Source: Hymenoscyphus infarciens | Taxonomy: Eukaryota > Ascomycota > Leotiomycetes > Helotiales > Helotiaceae | Direction: 5' to 3' | Assembly (NCBI GenBank): GCA_001414345.1 | Contig: LLCB01000109.1 | Coordinates: 1-64,000, forward strand | DNA: 64,000 nt | In this document: piece after piece, positions 33,223 to 45,540 of the stretch | How the letters are laid out: each line of letters starts with the position of its first letter | Position numbering within the stretch: the first letter of the stretch is position 1 | Notes under the pieces: model-generated | What the model was told of the DNA's origin: nothing | The model's input: only the letters and a program-made list of their open reading frames with translations | Database searches by the model: none | Position numbers and translations under genes: made by a program

Positions 33223-34561
33223 CGTAGTAGTCCATTTAGACAGGTAATGTACTAGCTGCATGGAAGACTCCAGAGAAGTTGCGGCATTATTCTAAAAATC
33301 ATTCTTCTGAACCATGTCAATCAATAGCTGTGGGTATCCGAGAAAATTTGTGATAGGAGTACATCGGAGTCGGACGGAAAACAAACTAGTAATTCTGGTA
33401 TTGCGCGGGCTACAGAAGTCAATTCATTTTAGCTGCTAATGAGGATTTCGGAGGCTGCGGTTTTTAATCGCTCACAATCAGCCAACGAAGCGTAAGCTTA
33501 TGCAGGCAGTCGCACATGCATGTGTTTCAGAAAGTGTGAACATGATGATTACTGTACCAGCTGCCGAAGAAGCCAATCAGCTTTAACCCTCCATGTAATA
33601 TATCTTCAAAACTCGAGCAACACCAGAAAATAGAACGAAATGCGCAGCATGGTGAAATTTGAAACCAGCCACAAGATCCTCCTCGATCTAGGAAAGGATA
33701 TATTCGTCTCTCTGACCTCAACGGGATACCAGAACGGCATCAAACGATAGTAAAAGTAAAAGTAAGCGCAGACCACTCCCCGCAAATCCTCATAAGGCTG
33801 AGTCCAATCCGGGATCCCGCTTGACGCCATGGTGCGATTCCCCGAATTCCCAAAAAGCGTAAAAGTTTTGCGTCAAACACCTGATGGCAAGAGAAAGGGA
33901 AGAAGTGGAAGGAGAACAAGTCGATGTTACAATCAATCGATAATTCGATAATTGTTCGTACAGAAGACCAATTAATAATGTCGTTGAAACCATTGATGTT
34001 CACGGGAAAACGTCTCAATGTGGTGTTGAATCTGCGAAACACGAGCTGCGTGGGTCCTGACTCGCCAATGGCTACGCCGTCATGCCTGTTTGAGCTGGCT
34101 CTACGGGAACGGAAAAAGGGTCCTACTTTGTTCCCTCGAAAGGTATAGTTTTAAATTGGAAATAAAACCATAACATGACAATCAAAATAGTTGTAACCTT
34201 GTTCTATTACAAAGAGTCATGCTAGATTATTTTTTGATCTTTTTCTGATAACTTTCAGTACTGGTGCGGCAGAGAAACAAAATTGGACTGTTTTCCCGTC
34301 CCGTACTCGCAGAGGCTGGTTCAACTTTAGATCGGCAGATGCCTAAATCCTACGCAAAGCATGGTGGTGTGTTTGGGGCAGGTTCAGCCGACAGGGGTAC
34401 ACCAAATGCTTTGGTATCCCCATATGAACCAAGCTCTTGGGACACGCTTTGAGAATGATTTGCCCATGGAATTGGAAACTACTCTTTTACGGTTTACCAC
34501 TACACAAATCGACCGAACTAGAACCTCGTTTTCTGCTCTGTTCTGCTGAGCTGTTTCTGAA
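33223..34561. other. Right flank of the transposon, no firm gene
   Basis: Normal composition resumes. A minus-strand frame at 33606-33830 has 74 codons (starts MASSGIPDWTQPYEDLRG, then two aromatic-rich hydrophobic stretches). It could be the first exon of a membrane-protein gene that the transposon side has cut off, but no continuation is found. Nothing else is supported. Confidence 0.35.
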
Positions 34562-34858
34562 ATGTTCAAAGAGGTCATCATTTCAGCTGCGATACTTCTC
34601 GGTTTCGCCCTCAACGTACTTTTCGTCGACCATCCAGATGTCTACTCCTATACAGTGGCTTTTGTCATAAGTCTGGCCATACTCTCTCCAGTCATTGCCT
34701 GGCGCTACTTACGCACAAGAAAAGCCGAAGGGGCAGAGAGCGAAAATGTGGATTCTCTTCCTTTAACTCAACATCTGGGACTTGCAGTTGGACGGGATTC
34801 GGTGGAATTGGATGTGGAGAGGGGGGAAAGGGTCGAGTTCATTGAGAAAGTAGGGTGA
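34562..34858 (+). CDS. Small putative membrane protein, or remnant of one
   Basis: A 98-codon frame that starts at the first ATG after an in-frame stop. It has two hydrophobic segments (about residues 5-23 and 30-48) separated by an acidic HPDVYS loop, followed by a basic RYLRTRK and a polar, acidic tail. I recognise no family. It sits in a decayed neighbourhood, so it may be the last exon of a longer, lost gene. Confidence 0.35.
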   Translation: MFKEVIISAAILLGFALNVLFVDHPDVYSYTVAFVISLAILSPVIAWRYLRTRKAEGAESENVDSLPLTQHLGLAVGRDSVELDVERGERVEFIEKVG

Positions 34859-36580
34859 AAGCAGTTCAAAGGAACTTGTTATATACAAATCGAAAATTCC
34901 AGCGCGGCTCTGGGTTTGATTCGACAAACAGACTTATTGCAGGCCATGAAGTAATTTGTAAGTTTCTACCCCGCATTGCAAGATAAAAGAGTGAATCCGC
35001 CATTCGGAGAGACTTAACGCTAACCAAAAATCAGGGCAGTCATGACAAGATTGCCCAAATAGTGCAACCCTTGTTTGCAGTGCCGCAACTAAATATAAAC
35101 CGAAAATCCCCTGCGGGTTAGGAGCACGATGATAAACACACGCCACAGAACATCATCGCAAGTCTAGGACAATCAATAATCCGATTATTGGTTATCCCGT
35201 ATTTCTCCTTTCAGGCCCAGCATTTGTCTGGCAATCGATGGAAACGGAAGGAGGAGATCAAAGTGTGCCATAGGAAGGGACAGGAATACAATCATTGGGA
35301 CCCCGCTTGGGAATGGAACGCGATTATCGACAGAAACTCCTCTGCTGGAAGGCATCTGGAGAAATTCCACGAAACCCTCCAAACGAGTTTTACACACACA
35401 AGCCCACGGTAAACAAGACGACCATACAACAAAAGAAGTTCTTTCAGCCCAGGGAATTCGAGTGAATTCGTCGTATTCGACATGGCAAAGAAGAAATTCT
35501 CTGTTCATCGCCCCTCTCCAGTATCCTACAGATATCAATGAAATTATCCAGTTGCCATCAGATCCGAAATAGCAAACTTACCTGGGTGGTCGCTGAGCCA
35601 AGGTTGATCGAGGAAGCGATCTGGGGCTGTTTGGAGGTGCAAAGCCGTGCGATGGAAAGAGAGCTGGATTTTTATTATCGACCGACCGACACACACGTGA
35701 TATGAGATAGATGAGAATTAGATTGTATGGTTGTATTGGGGTTTTAAATTTCTCTTGGCTCTAGAATCTCATGCGATATTCAAGTTACTCACAAACTAAA
35801 GATCGCTTGCTGTTTCCGCGCTGAATCTGCAAAAGCCACATGTTTACCATCATTTCCCCCCCTTTCCAGGGTGTAAGAGGGTTATACATTTCTCTCGGTA
35901 TGCCTGCCTTGATAATTCATGCGCGAAAATGTCTGGATTACAACTATTATATATGAAGTTTTGGAAGAAATTGGAAAAAACTCTTCGTCAACTCTTCCAT
36001 TCTGAACGTCTTGCACAATATTTTAGCTTGATTAAGAAGTCTGAAGTTCCGAACCACTTGAGGGATAGGCTTTACGCAGAGGAAACCTCGAGATTCTTGC
36101 AGAAGAATCATCTGCTTTTCAAGCAAAGTTTGTGTTGTGTTCAGAAAAGTTTTGCCACTTACGTCTGTTTGGTTTCCTGTTTGCTATCTTCAAAGGTGAT
36201 TTACGGCATAGCAGTTTGCTCTGAAGTTTCGGAAGGGGTCAGAATTGCAGAACTGGGATGCGAATTGAATGGAAGAGTCTCGTGGACATTGGAGTCAGAC
36301 AGAAAGCCTTTGTTACGTGCTTGATAGTTTTACTTCAAAGAAAGGGCCCGCTTAGCAATCTCGAAAACACAGAAGTATATTAGGAGTCTTTCCCCCAGTT
36401 CTGAAAATCGTGTGAAACTTACGAAAGAGTTCTCAGCACCGATGTTTCTCTTCAAATTTATCTTGGAACTCGCCCGGGGAAACAACACGCAAGAGAGCCC
36501 AACTTGAACCGTGGTGAGATTCGTTCCTTTCGTTATTCATAACGTTGTCTGGTTCCGATTACCTTCAGCAGGTTCACCAA
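34859..36580. other. Decayed intergenic region
   Basis: No supported gene. A 131-codon plus-strand frame at 35929-36324 has protein-like stretches (SEVPNHLRDRLYAEETSRFL) but no domain, and may be part of another eroded gene. Confidence 0.4.
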
Positions 36581-37530
36581 ATATGGTACATAAGAAGCAA
36601 ACGACTGGGTACTGGGATGATTCCGCGGCAGTTATGTTACTCTTGTTGCTTCCCCCCTCTCAATCATTTCCTCGACTTGGACGAGATTGTTGAAAATTGG
36701 ATTCCCAAAGACGTTTCTGGACTGAACGTGGTTGATCGTGGGTATTCTCCAAGTTATTTCCCCCTCTTTCAGCTTGTTTTATGTGGAATTGGACATTATC
36801 ACCCCGCACAGCTTTGTTTCCACTCCACTACCCTCTTACTTCTTCAGACATCCTTCTAGAAATGGCAATGCTGACTCTGAGAATGTCCGCAGTTGGATGT
36901 GGAACAGGAGAGCTTGCCTGGAGAGTGCTTGAGAGCGGCAAAGGCAGCAGGTTATTGGGTGTCGACTTCTCTTCACAAAAGCTCCAGCTAGCGAAAGACC
37001 CCAACACCGAACGCAAAGCAATGAGAGATGTACTAAATACGGACAATGTCGAAAGTCAAATTCACAACAAGTGGGAGTTCATTCGAGATCAATCTCTTCG
37101 GGAAATTAAAAGGTGGGATGAAGAAGAGCCATTGGAGCGGGACCATGATAAAGCTCAACGAAGAAAGAAGGTCGAGGATTGAGAACGCACCTTAGGGCTT
37201 CGAAGTGTGCATTGTCCAGCTCTCATTCAAGTGGACATTACGACCGATGAGTGCATGGAAAACATACGAAAATGTTTTGGTGGTGCCAGAGTCGATTTGA
37301 TATGCGTCATGTTCACACTTGACTTACTCTTCCCCCATTATGCGGATTGCGCTCCACAAGAATTCTTGAATCGACGGAAGGAAATTTTTATTTGTGTTCT
37401 CCAAAACTGGTCGTCCCTACTCTCACCTTCGGGGGAAACTCCTGATCCACTACAGCCATGGCGGAGATAAAATAGACCTCATTGCTCCTCCAGACGTACC
37501 TCCTTTTAGGATTATCAGATAATGGAGTTC
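36580..37530 (+). pseudogene. Frameshifted SAM-dependent methyltransferase remnant
   Basis: Class I methyltransferase pieces are found in order but in several frames. GYWDDSAAV is at about 36607. DLDEIVENWIPKDVSGLNVVD lies at about 36677-36740. Motif I, VGCGTGELAWRVLESG, and the following LLGVDFSSQKLQLAKD are at 36893-36999. An acidic-loop region, ARVDLICVMFTLDLLFP, is at about 37285-37335. The final strand, GKLLIHYSHGGDKIDLIAPP, is at about 37433-37492 in a frame shifted from the preceding one. A stop at 37180 and at least two frameshifts break the gene. Substrate class cannot be told. Confidence 0.75.
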
Positions 37531-38308
37531 GTCAAAGGCGTCGAGGGTTGAGAGGTTGAGAGAATCGAGAATGCACACGACGGGCACACCGAGATATCGT
37601 CAGGTTATCTCAACTCTCTTCAGGGCAACCAAAAACGTGGAGGAGAGGGGCGTGATTTACTGTTGAAACACAAATCTTTTGAAAATGACATTGGAGAAAG
37701 GCGGTTCGTTTATCCAAGCGTTTACGCTCTTTTCAAGAAGGTTGAGCCCTGAAGAAAGCCAAACGAGGCCCCGAGGGAGGAGCCAGGACACACAAGTACA
37801 CTTGGTCTAGGACGGACGGCGGCTCGCAATCCTTGCGGAAGTGGCAAACCCTTCAAGAGTTGCTGTTAGAAGAAAAAGGGGAAGAAACAATAGCATGCTA
37901 CTCGCGTAGTTGACGGGACTCGAAATTATATTTATCATGAATTCGAAGAATTATACACTACGACTTAATATTCTGCCTTGCCTTGATAAACATCTTGAGT
38001 ACAGCCTTAGCTCGCAGACCTTAAAAGCGGCAGGAAATAACCAGTGTCGTACAGTTGAAATAATTTGGCTGGATTGTCCCAGAATACCGAGGTTAATAGT
38101 CTTATTCTAAGTCTTTGGGAGAAATTGCTTGAATTACCCTAAAAGGTTGAACCAATAAGCGCTAGGCAGGCAGGTACGAACCTGAAGGTTGTACTGCCAC
38201 TTTTAATGTCCATGTCATAATCTCATAGACATAAAGAGAAGGAAAGAAGTAAGTAAACTTTGAAGGAAAAAAAGCATCTTGTCAATTCCTACTCTACAAC
38301 AGGCCCGT
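37531..38308. other. Intergenic, nothing recognised
   Basis: Contains only short frames. The last part is the 3' flank of the minus-strand acyl-CoA synthetase gene. Confidence 0.5.
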
Positions 38309-40518
38309 CTACTTCCCACTATAATCCCCCTTAGCCCACATCCTAAGAACGTTCTTTTTAACCTTTCCCGTGCTAGTTTTTGGTAACTCATCCACGACCT
38401 CCACCTCCCGCGGAACCATAAAGCGGCTTATAGCACTCTCATGCTTCGCCCACTCAATCAAGTCCTCCCCCTTCATAATCTCCCCACTCTTTAGCGTAAC
38501 AAAAGCCTTCGGTCGTTCTCCCCAGTGAGAGTCCGTGACTGAAACCACACCGGCTTCCAGAACAGACGGATGTTGAACCAACATAGCTTCCAAAGCAACG
38601 GATGAAATATTCTCACCACCGGAGATGATGATATCCTTCGCTCTATCAAGGATTTGTGCACTGCCGTCTTCGTGCCAGACTGCTAGGTCGCCACTATGGA
38701 GTCCACCGCCAGCGAAGAGCTTTTCGGTTGCCGAGGGGTCTTTGAAGTATTCTTTTGCGCAGATGTTGCCGAAGAAAATGATTTCACCGGTTTCCTTTCC
38801 GTCTTTGGCGACGTCGATGAGTACACCTTCTGGCTGTTCGGTTTTGACAATCCGGATTGGGAGGCCAGTTATGAAGCCATGGCCTTGTCGAGCCATTCGT
38901 GCGTACTTTTCTTTCAGCGGGAGTTCTTCCCATAAGGGCATGTGGTATCCTTTGGTTATGGGGCCGTAGGTCTCTGTCAGACCATAAACGTGGACAGGGA
39001 AGAGGTTCAGGTTGGTCATTTGTTCGAATAGATGGGCAGTGGGAGGGGATGCTGCTACCGTTACCCGGACAGGGTGGTCTAGCTTGACCGCTGCTTTTGA
39101 AGCGCAGAGAATAGTGTTGACTGTTGGTGCGGCGTTGAAATGTGTGATTTTCTCCTCTTTGAGAAGTTTCCAGATGAGGGGGTAGTCAATTTTTCGTAGA
39201 CAATAATGTGTTCCTCGAACAGCCGTGACGGCCCAAGGGAAGGCTAAAACTGTTAGTCTTCACCAGGTATCTGATATGAGGTTTTGCTTACTCCACTATA
39301 TCACGAAGTTAGCATCGGCAATCTTTTGACAAGTGCTTGTGAGTTTACTTACACCCATAGCATGAAACATAGGCAATGTCCATAAATACCTACATCGCCC
39401 AACATTATAATTCAATCCACTCTCAATAACATTACCCAAAGCCGCCAAATAAGCACCTCGATGAGTATAAACAACACCCTTGGGTTTCGCTGTCGTTCCA
39501 CTAGTGAATGGTATAGCAATGGTGTCATTCTCATCATCGCATTGAGCTTTCAGGCCATCCCAACCTTTACCCCCTTTTTGTTTATCGTAATTTAGACCTT
39601 CTAGTACAGCGTCATCAAATGGACCTGATAATTGTCCTTCTGTGGCGTCCGTATCTGTGTCGACGATAAATGGAACGTTGGGATGGTCCCTTTTATAGTC
39701 ATCGAGGAGGTGGGTAAACTCTGCATCAGCGATGATAACGTCTACCTAGAAATGTGTGTTAGTAACTGGCCAAAATGGTATATTGATACACCATAAAGGG
39801 CATCATGCTGCTTCTTTCAAGGCAGGCAAACTGACCTCTGCAAAGTCAAATATATAAGAAATGTCTTCCGTTTTCAACCTATAATTTACGGGAACTATAT
39901 TTTTAAGTCAGTATTTGAAATTTCAGTTTCTGCAATGAGAGCTTGTAACAGAATATCACAATGAACATGACAACAAAAAGTACTCAACAGCGCTACCAAA
40001 ACAGCGTGAGTTGAGCAGAGCACTACTCGCACCTCAACTCGCCCAAATTCAGAACAAACTGAACAGGATAGCCTCTCGCAAACCCTCACCACTCCACCTC
40101 TCAACCGACCGACCCCCTCCCAAAAGCAAAACAACCCAAAAGACTCCCAAACTGAAAGAAGGAAAGAAATAAACATACCACAAACACCTCCCGCACCCCC
40201 AACACCAAAAATCCCCTCCAAAAAAGCCGGCGTATTTGGCATCAAAATCCCCACTCTCTTCCACTCCCTCTCCCTCAAGAAATAAGCCAGTCCCCTCGCT
40301 CGATCCGAGAACTCGGCATACGTTCGCCGGATGGTATTTCCATTACTAGTAACATGATAGATAGCAACCGCATCGGGCTCAATCTCCGCGGCTCGAGGAA
40401 GGAAGAATGTGGGTGAGAGTTGGTGGATGTGGTTTGCTTTTGGTGAGGGAGAGGGCTGGGAGAAAGAGGGGAACAAATGGGATGCTAGGGCTTGAAGACG
40501 GGTTGTTGGTGGTGACAT
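38309..40518 (-). CDS. Acyl-CoA synthetase / AMP-dependent ligase
   Basis: An adenylate-forming enzyme that activates a carboxylic acid to its CoA thioester through an acyl-AMP. The exons are 40518-40179, 39894-39836, 39745-39353, a 4-nt micro-exon at 39295-39292, and 39243-38309 (576 aa, all phases agree). The phosphate-binding loop PFTSGTTAKPKGVVYTHRG lies near residue 200. MFHAMG-WT-FPWAV follows across the micro-exon. YGLTETYGP is the A5 motif. GDLAVWHEDG, DRAKDIIISGGENIS and the C-terminal PKTSTGKVKKN with the catalytic Lys complete the fold. Intron 1 is 284 bp, long for this genome. The C-terminus (GDYSGK) is not a classical SKL peroxisomal signal. Overall it resembles plant and fungal medium-chain or AAE-type synthetases; the substrate is not determined. 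Confidence 0.9.
39292..39295 (-). other. Putative 4-nt micro-exon (TGGA)
   Basis: On the minus strand the order is GGT|GTAAGT ... GATATAG|TGGA|GTAAGC ... TTTTAG|CCTTCCC. Splicing both introns (57 and 48 bp) gives HAMG-W-T-FPW, which fits the G-W-x-F-P-W consensus of the family and keeps the frame. The alternative, ATGG|GTGTAAG directly to TTTTAG|CC, keeps frame but deletes the Gly-Trp-Thr. Confidence 0.6.
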
Positions 40519-41622
40519 TTTTTAGGTGGGGATAGAGGAGGAGGCTGATGAGATTTCTATAGGCGGGAAAGTATGGGTAAGAAGTTGAAGGACTCCTTTG
40601 GTATTTACTGGTCCAAAGATCTGAGTGAGATCGATGCAAGACGTCGGTACAAGGGTGCTTTGCTTGGAGAGGTGTAACGTGGGCGTGGCAATCACAATAT
40701 CCAGTCCGACATGAAGTCCAATTTATCTCAGGTATCCAGCATTTGCCTCGTTTTGGAATCGAATATCGAATGAGAGACTGGAGTAGAAAATCCTCTTGAA
40801 TGAAGCTGTAAGGAGTAAAGTCTGTCAAGGTATTTGTATCGCGGAGATAATGCCAACCCCAGGATTCACTTTGCGGGGAGAGTTAGCGCGGATCTTTTCC
40901 GCCTTCCTCGGCAGCATCCGGCAATTGAACTTGATGACCATTATCAAAGCGGTATCGGGCTCTCATAATTGAAATGAGCTTCAAAAGTTTATCGAAAGCG
41001 TTGAATATATAAGGCTGAGGTGTCAACCGTCATCATGCAGCTCCCTGTGGGGACTGCTAGGGATTTATAACTTTTGGCCATGTTATACATGATAAGAAGA
41101 ACAAACGACTGAATGGAGGACTCGAGGAAAATAGTAAAATGAAAAATACTAGAAGTCTAGCACACGAAATGCTTAGTAAGGTTTCAAGTCATATCACAGA
41201 ACCAAGCATGATTCCAACACTTGAGTCTATGCAGGAAAATTGGCCAAGTAAACAGGCAAGGGCATTGATGGGACTTTTCTGTGTCATTTGGTATCAGCTG
41301 TAACTTGACCATTCTCAATTTCATAAACACCAAAAACGCCCCGGCCATTTTTTATTCTTGATTGTGAATTCATTTCCCTATGAGCGGCATGCAAGACAAA
41401 CGCTTATACACAGCAGAGGCCCAAAGCTTCATCAGCGCTCTTTTTCCGATGATAGCGACCCTCCAATTTCCGTGCCAGATTTGTATCGAAGAACCAGCCT
41501 TGAGGCATCTTCCCAATACGGGTAGAACAAAGCGTTGACGAAGTTGGTGTTGAAAAGGAAAATTATCTTCAGCCCAGAGATCCAACCATCCAAATACCCC
41601 GAAAAATGGAAATTCGTGATAT
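40519..41622. other. Intergenic between acyl-CoA synthetase and uL13
   Basis: The left part is the promoter and 5' flank of the minus-strand synthetase; the right part is the 3' flank of uL13. No gene is supported. Confidence 0.55.
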
Positions 41623-42614
41623 CTAGTAGCCGTATTCGGCCAACTGCTTCTGGGTCTTCTCGTCAACCTTGGCACTCTTTGTGGCGTCTGAGAGTTGTCT
41701 TCGTGCGGACTTCTTGCGGGCGTAGTATGCGGCTCCCTTAACCTTTCTTCTCTCCTCGAGTCTATTCCAAATTAGCATTCCATACTACTCCCAGATTATA
41801 ACTCAGCACTCCAACTAACCTAGCAACAACATCTTGGTATTTCCATCCGACCTCGTGGCTCAATCGACCGACGGTGCAGTATTTGCGTCCGGGCTTCAAT
41901 CTGAGGACTCTCAAAGCTTGGGGAACAACAACACGCTTGACGTGGTCATATGGTGGTGGGACACCCTCGAAAACCTTGAGTCTCTCCATAGCAGCGGCAC
42001 CACGGGCGGTCTTGTGGGGAATCATGCCACGGACGGTCTTGTAGAAGATTCTTGATGGAGCACGGAAATGGAAAGGACCTGCGGTGAATTAGACACCATT
42101 TCTAGTTGTTCCAACTCCGCGAGTCTCGCAGAATCCAGGAGACAGAAATAACTTACCTCCTCGGGTTGGGTTGTATCGGGTCATCTTTCGGAGGTAGGCA
42201 TGGTACTTTACTATATTCGAAGCCAAGTCAGTCCTCGATTCCTTTTGCGCCAATTCGTGTCCACCTCGTTCGATTCGATTATGCCGTTGGAATTAGGATG
42301 TGGGACGTACGCTTCGCACGGAAGAACTCTCCAGAGATGTTGAGGGCTTCACATCGCACAACAACAATCTTTTGGCCGTTCAAGAGTTGCTTAGCAACAG
42401 TACTTGCGAGCCGACCAAGCAAGTGACCCTTGCCATCGATGACAATCTAATAAACACGATCTGATCAGCTTCCATCTCTCAAGGTATCCGCGAGGCTGTA
42501 AAATATATTCTCGGTGGCCGGGCGCATCGCAATGATGGCGGAGTGGGTACTGGGACGCTGGGTAGGAGATTTCGCTGGGGCAGGATTATTTACCTGTTGC
42601 TCGAAGGTCGACAT
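41623..42614 (-). CDS. 60S ribosomal protein uL13 (L13a / yeast L16)
   Basis: A structural protein of the large cytosolic ribosomal subunit. Five exons (42614-42594, 42446-42311, 42210-42157, 42078-41820, 41761-41623) give 202 aa, the usual length. The N-terminus MSTFEQQ is followed by [15 protein letters not shown]. Then come [34 protein letters not shown] and the signature [19 protein letters not shown]. The C-terminus ends QKQLAEYGY, like yeast L16. All introns have GT..AG borders, and the tiny first exon (7 codons) is typical of fungal ribosomal protein genes. Expression should be high and constitutive. Confidence 0.95.
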
Positions 42615-43681
42615 GTTGTCCTATGGAAGACAATGGTCGAGAGGTTGGTTTGGCGATTTGTCGTTGATTCAAATTGAAGATACACGACGGAAAAGAGGGA
42701 TTCATCCAAGGCCTCGCTACCTTGGTGCACGGACTCCCACAAATCGTACTTTGCACGTGAGTAGGGCTTTTGGGCTCTGCGTGCCCTGGAACTCCGAGAA
42801 AACAATCAAAAATCAAAAAATCATTGCAATGGCGACGCATCACAAGTTAATTCCAGATCTTTTGGTAAAACTGCAAAAGGCTCTTATAGATTTGTGCGGC
42901 GAGGTTCTTTCACTGTCTAACCCGAATATTTGATTTCCCCAGGGGTTGCGTTTCTCAGGGCACCTGCCTTACTTCAACTGTCCTGGAAGATTAAACTACC
43001 TAGGTATAATTGCCAGAAGATTGCAAACAGTTTTGCGATCAATTGAGCAGAGTTATTCAACTCCTGACTAGTTACGAATCTTGCAGCCCGGTAACAGATC
43101 CCGCGGGTCAATCAGTTGAAATGGCTTTAAAAATAGAACATTTTGAAGTATTAAGTTTTAACACCGCTACTGTTTCAGTGTCAAAGTCTGTGTATATGAC
43201 GTAGCAGATATCTTGGGTTTTCTCTAGTATGTTGGAAACAGAGCGTTTTGAAGTATCATATCTTCAAACCTCCCAGCAACTCGAACCCGACTAAGACCCT
43301 CAGTAATGTGTAGTTGCACCGGCAGTTATGGAATATGTCTTTTGGACCTCAGACTAATTACTCTTCGAAATATTCTATCCCATTTAGGAGTACACATTCG
43401 AGCTCACCAAGGCGAACACGTATCACATCATGACATTCGGAATCATAAAAGGGAAAAGTCCAGAACGAGTATCATTCGACCATTAAAGGCTAGCATGCTG
43501 TATTAACAAAATTCCAGCTTCTCCGTCTCAATCTATATGAGCACACGGGAAGAAAACGCCATGCTGATCGAATACCGCTCAAGTAACCACGCCCGAGGAG
43601 GGGAATCGCATCACCCTATGCAAATACAATGAGAGCAAGGGAATTCGTAAAAATAGAATTTGCACTCCATAAGAAGCCGAA
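42615..43681. other. Intergenic upstream of uL13
   Basis: Contains the uL13 promoter on the left side and the 3' flank of the BAG gene on the right. Only short frames occur; nothing else is supported. Confidence 0.55.
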
Positions 43682-44815
43682 TCATTTGTATTCAGCAATC
43701 TTATCATCCAACCGATTTAGAACGGTCTGAGTTTCCTTGACCAAAGCTTTTCTCTTCTCCCTGGCTTCGTTGTCGCCCTCCGTCTCGACGGCATCCAACT
43801 TCAGCAGAACCTCGTTCATGATCGTCTCGGATAGCTTCTTGTGTTCGAAATCTCTCTTCTTTGGGTCTTCTGGTGGAGAGACTGTGTATTGTACGCAGAG
43901 AGGGAGTATCTTGGTGTGAAAGTGTGAGGAGATAGCTTCAAGTTTGCCCAAAGCAGTTTGAGGAGTTGGTGGTGGTGCAGGTGAGTCAGTTCTGGAATCG
44001 CCAGTACTTGGTCCATCTCCAGGGGATAGATTCGAGTCCGACTTCTTCTTTCCCTTCTTCTTGCTCTTGCGATTTCGCTTTCGTTTAAACAAGCCCCCTT
44101 CTTGCACATCCTCGCTGTCGTCGTCCGATCCGCTCGCCTCTGCTTCCCCAACCATGCAAAGAATCTCACTCTGGTTCTTCAAGCTGTAGTCCCGACATGG
44201 TCTATGGTCCTCCTTCAAATGTTGACCCTTATACAGTAACTTTAGCCTGGTACCACTCGGAAGGTCCATCACAGCTGCGGCCCGCTGCTTGATATCCCGA
44301 ACCTGCAGCTTTCCATCTCCAATGCTATATGCGGGAAACTTGACCGGATAGGTGACGCCCTTGTTCTTGATCAAGAGAACATCGTCTTCCGCTTGCATCG
44401 AGGGTGGAGGTGGTCGGTGAGGGTCGTAAGATGCTCCTGGTCTTTGGAGATCGTCGGAGGTTATGTATGAGAAATCGTCATCAGTGACATTTGGTGGGTA
44501 GGTTCTGGATCCGAATGGAGACAGTCGATGGCCGCTTCCACCAAAGAAAGCTCGCCCCCAACCGCTCATTGAAAATGCTGCGGTTACGAGTAGGAGAACA
44601 ACGCTGCCCGCAAGAGCTGTAGGTGGAACGTTGTCCAAGTGGGTGTATTTGGCGGCGTCTGAGATGTAGGTTCGCGCAGAAGGTGGGAGCTGACCGTAGG
44701 CTTTGGAGAGTTGTAGGAGGGAGTTGTCAATGTAAGTCTGAAGAGGGTCAGGAAGACGTTGGATGATGGAAGACAGGGTGGTGGCACCATGCGATGCCAC
44801 TGTGCTGGAAGCCAC
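43682..44815 (-). CDS. BAG-domain co-chaperone, membrane-anchored (Snl1-like)
   Basis: A single-exon gene for 377 aa. A hydrophobic segment at about residues 66-84 would anchor it in a membrane, as in yeast Snl1 (ER and nuclear envelope). Residues of about 145-230 look like a ubiquitin-like fold ([33 protein letters not shown]). A Ser/Asp patch and a strongly basic run ([16 protein letters not shown]) come next. The C-terminal 90 residues are helical and match BAG ([19 protein letters not shown] to [13 protein letters not shown]), which binds the Hsp70 ATPase domain and promotes nucleotide exchange. The order membrane segment, Ubl, BAG is common in filamentous fungi. The gene is divergent from RPC1 with about 725 bp between start codons. 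Confidence 0.85.
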   Translation of the reverse strand: MASSTVASHGATTLSSIIQRLPDPLQTYIDNSLLQLSKAYGQLPPSARTYISDAAKYTHLDNVPPTALAGSVVLLLVTAAFSMSGWGRAFFGGSGHRLSPFGSRTYPPNVTDDDFSYITSDDLQRPGASYDPHRPPPPSMQAEDDVLLIKNKGVTYPVKFPAYSIGDGKLQVRDIKQRAAAVMDLPSGTRLKLLYKGQHLKEDHRPCRDYSLKNQSEILCMVGEAEASGSDDDSEDVQEGGLFKRKRNRKSKKKGKKKSDSNLSPGDGPSTGDSRTDSPAPPPTPQTALGKLEAISSHFHTKILPLCVQYTVSPPEDPKKRDFEHKKLSETIMNEVLLKLDAVETEGDNEAREKRKALVKETQTVLNRLDDKIAEYK

Positions 44816-45540
44816 CTTGACTGATTTCCCCCTTCCTAGCCCTGCAGACGGCAGCAGTAGGAATCACTGGACCCTCGTCTGTATGTGCGTGAGTGTGCGA
44901 TGGGGGAAGGAAGGAATGGGCCCGGGGGTGGGTTGACAGTCAAGTCGCTCTCGTCTTCGAGGTTGGTTTTTGGGTGCGGTCCCTTTACCTTGCTCTGGCC
45001 TGGTCGTGTTGGCGTTGGTACGAGCGGGTACGAACGGGCCCGGAACATGGGGTTTGGGGGCCGAATATCGGGATTTTATAGGTACTGTGCAGTACTTCTT
45101 CTTGACCTGCAGACCGAGTCATGCGTTCGAGTATTCTTGCATATCCGATGATATTAATGATTCTATTCACAGACTCATCACCTGTCAGAAACAGCAGCTT
45201 CCGTTTTTCCTTGATTGATGACAGCGGAGAACAACCTGGCAAGCAAGCCACTGTTCCGATCGTTAGGCGTAGAGTCGGCCTCGGAGTGCTTCCTGAGCCG
45301 AGATCATATACTCGGCCCGATCTGTACAGAAATCTTGGCATTCGTACCCCACCATTTTTTTTCTATTCGAAGCTCCCTCCCAGGTCTGAGTCTGACCCTC
45401 TCTTTTATTCAACACTGAATTGTCGCAAACACACTCCAAGATGCGGTAGCACTCCCTACGATACACCCACCTACATACGGAGCTGGGAAGAACTACCGAT
45501 CCTTCCTTACGACCTGGCCTACCGATAACATACCGTCAAA
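44816..45540. promoter_or_regulatory. Shared divergent promoter of the BAG gene and RPC1
   Basis: 725 bp between two divergent start codons with no credible gene, so it must hold both promoters. No specific factor site can be assigned from sequence alone. Confidence 0.5.

Noticed and set aside
35185..35538. 117-codon minus-strand frame
   Set aside because: No recognisable domain and a plus-strand frame overlaps it; located in a decayed region.
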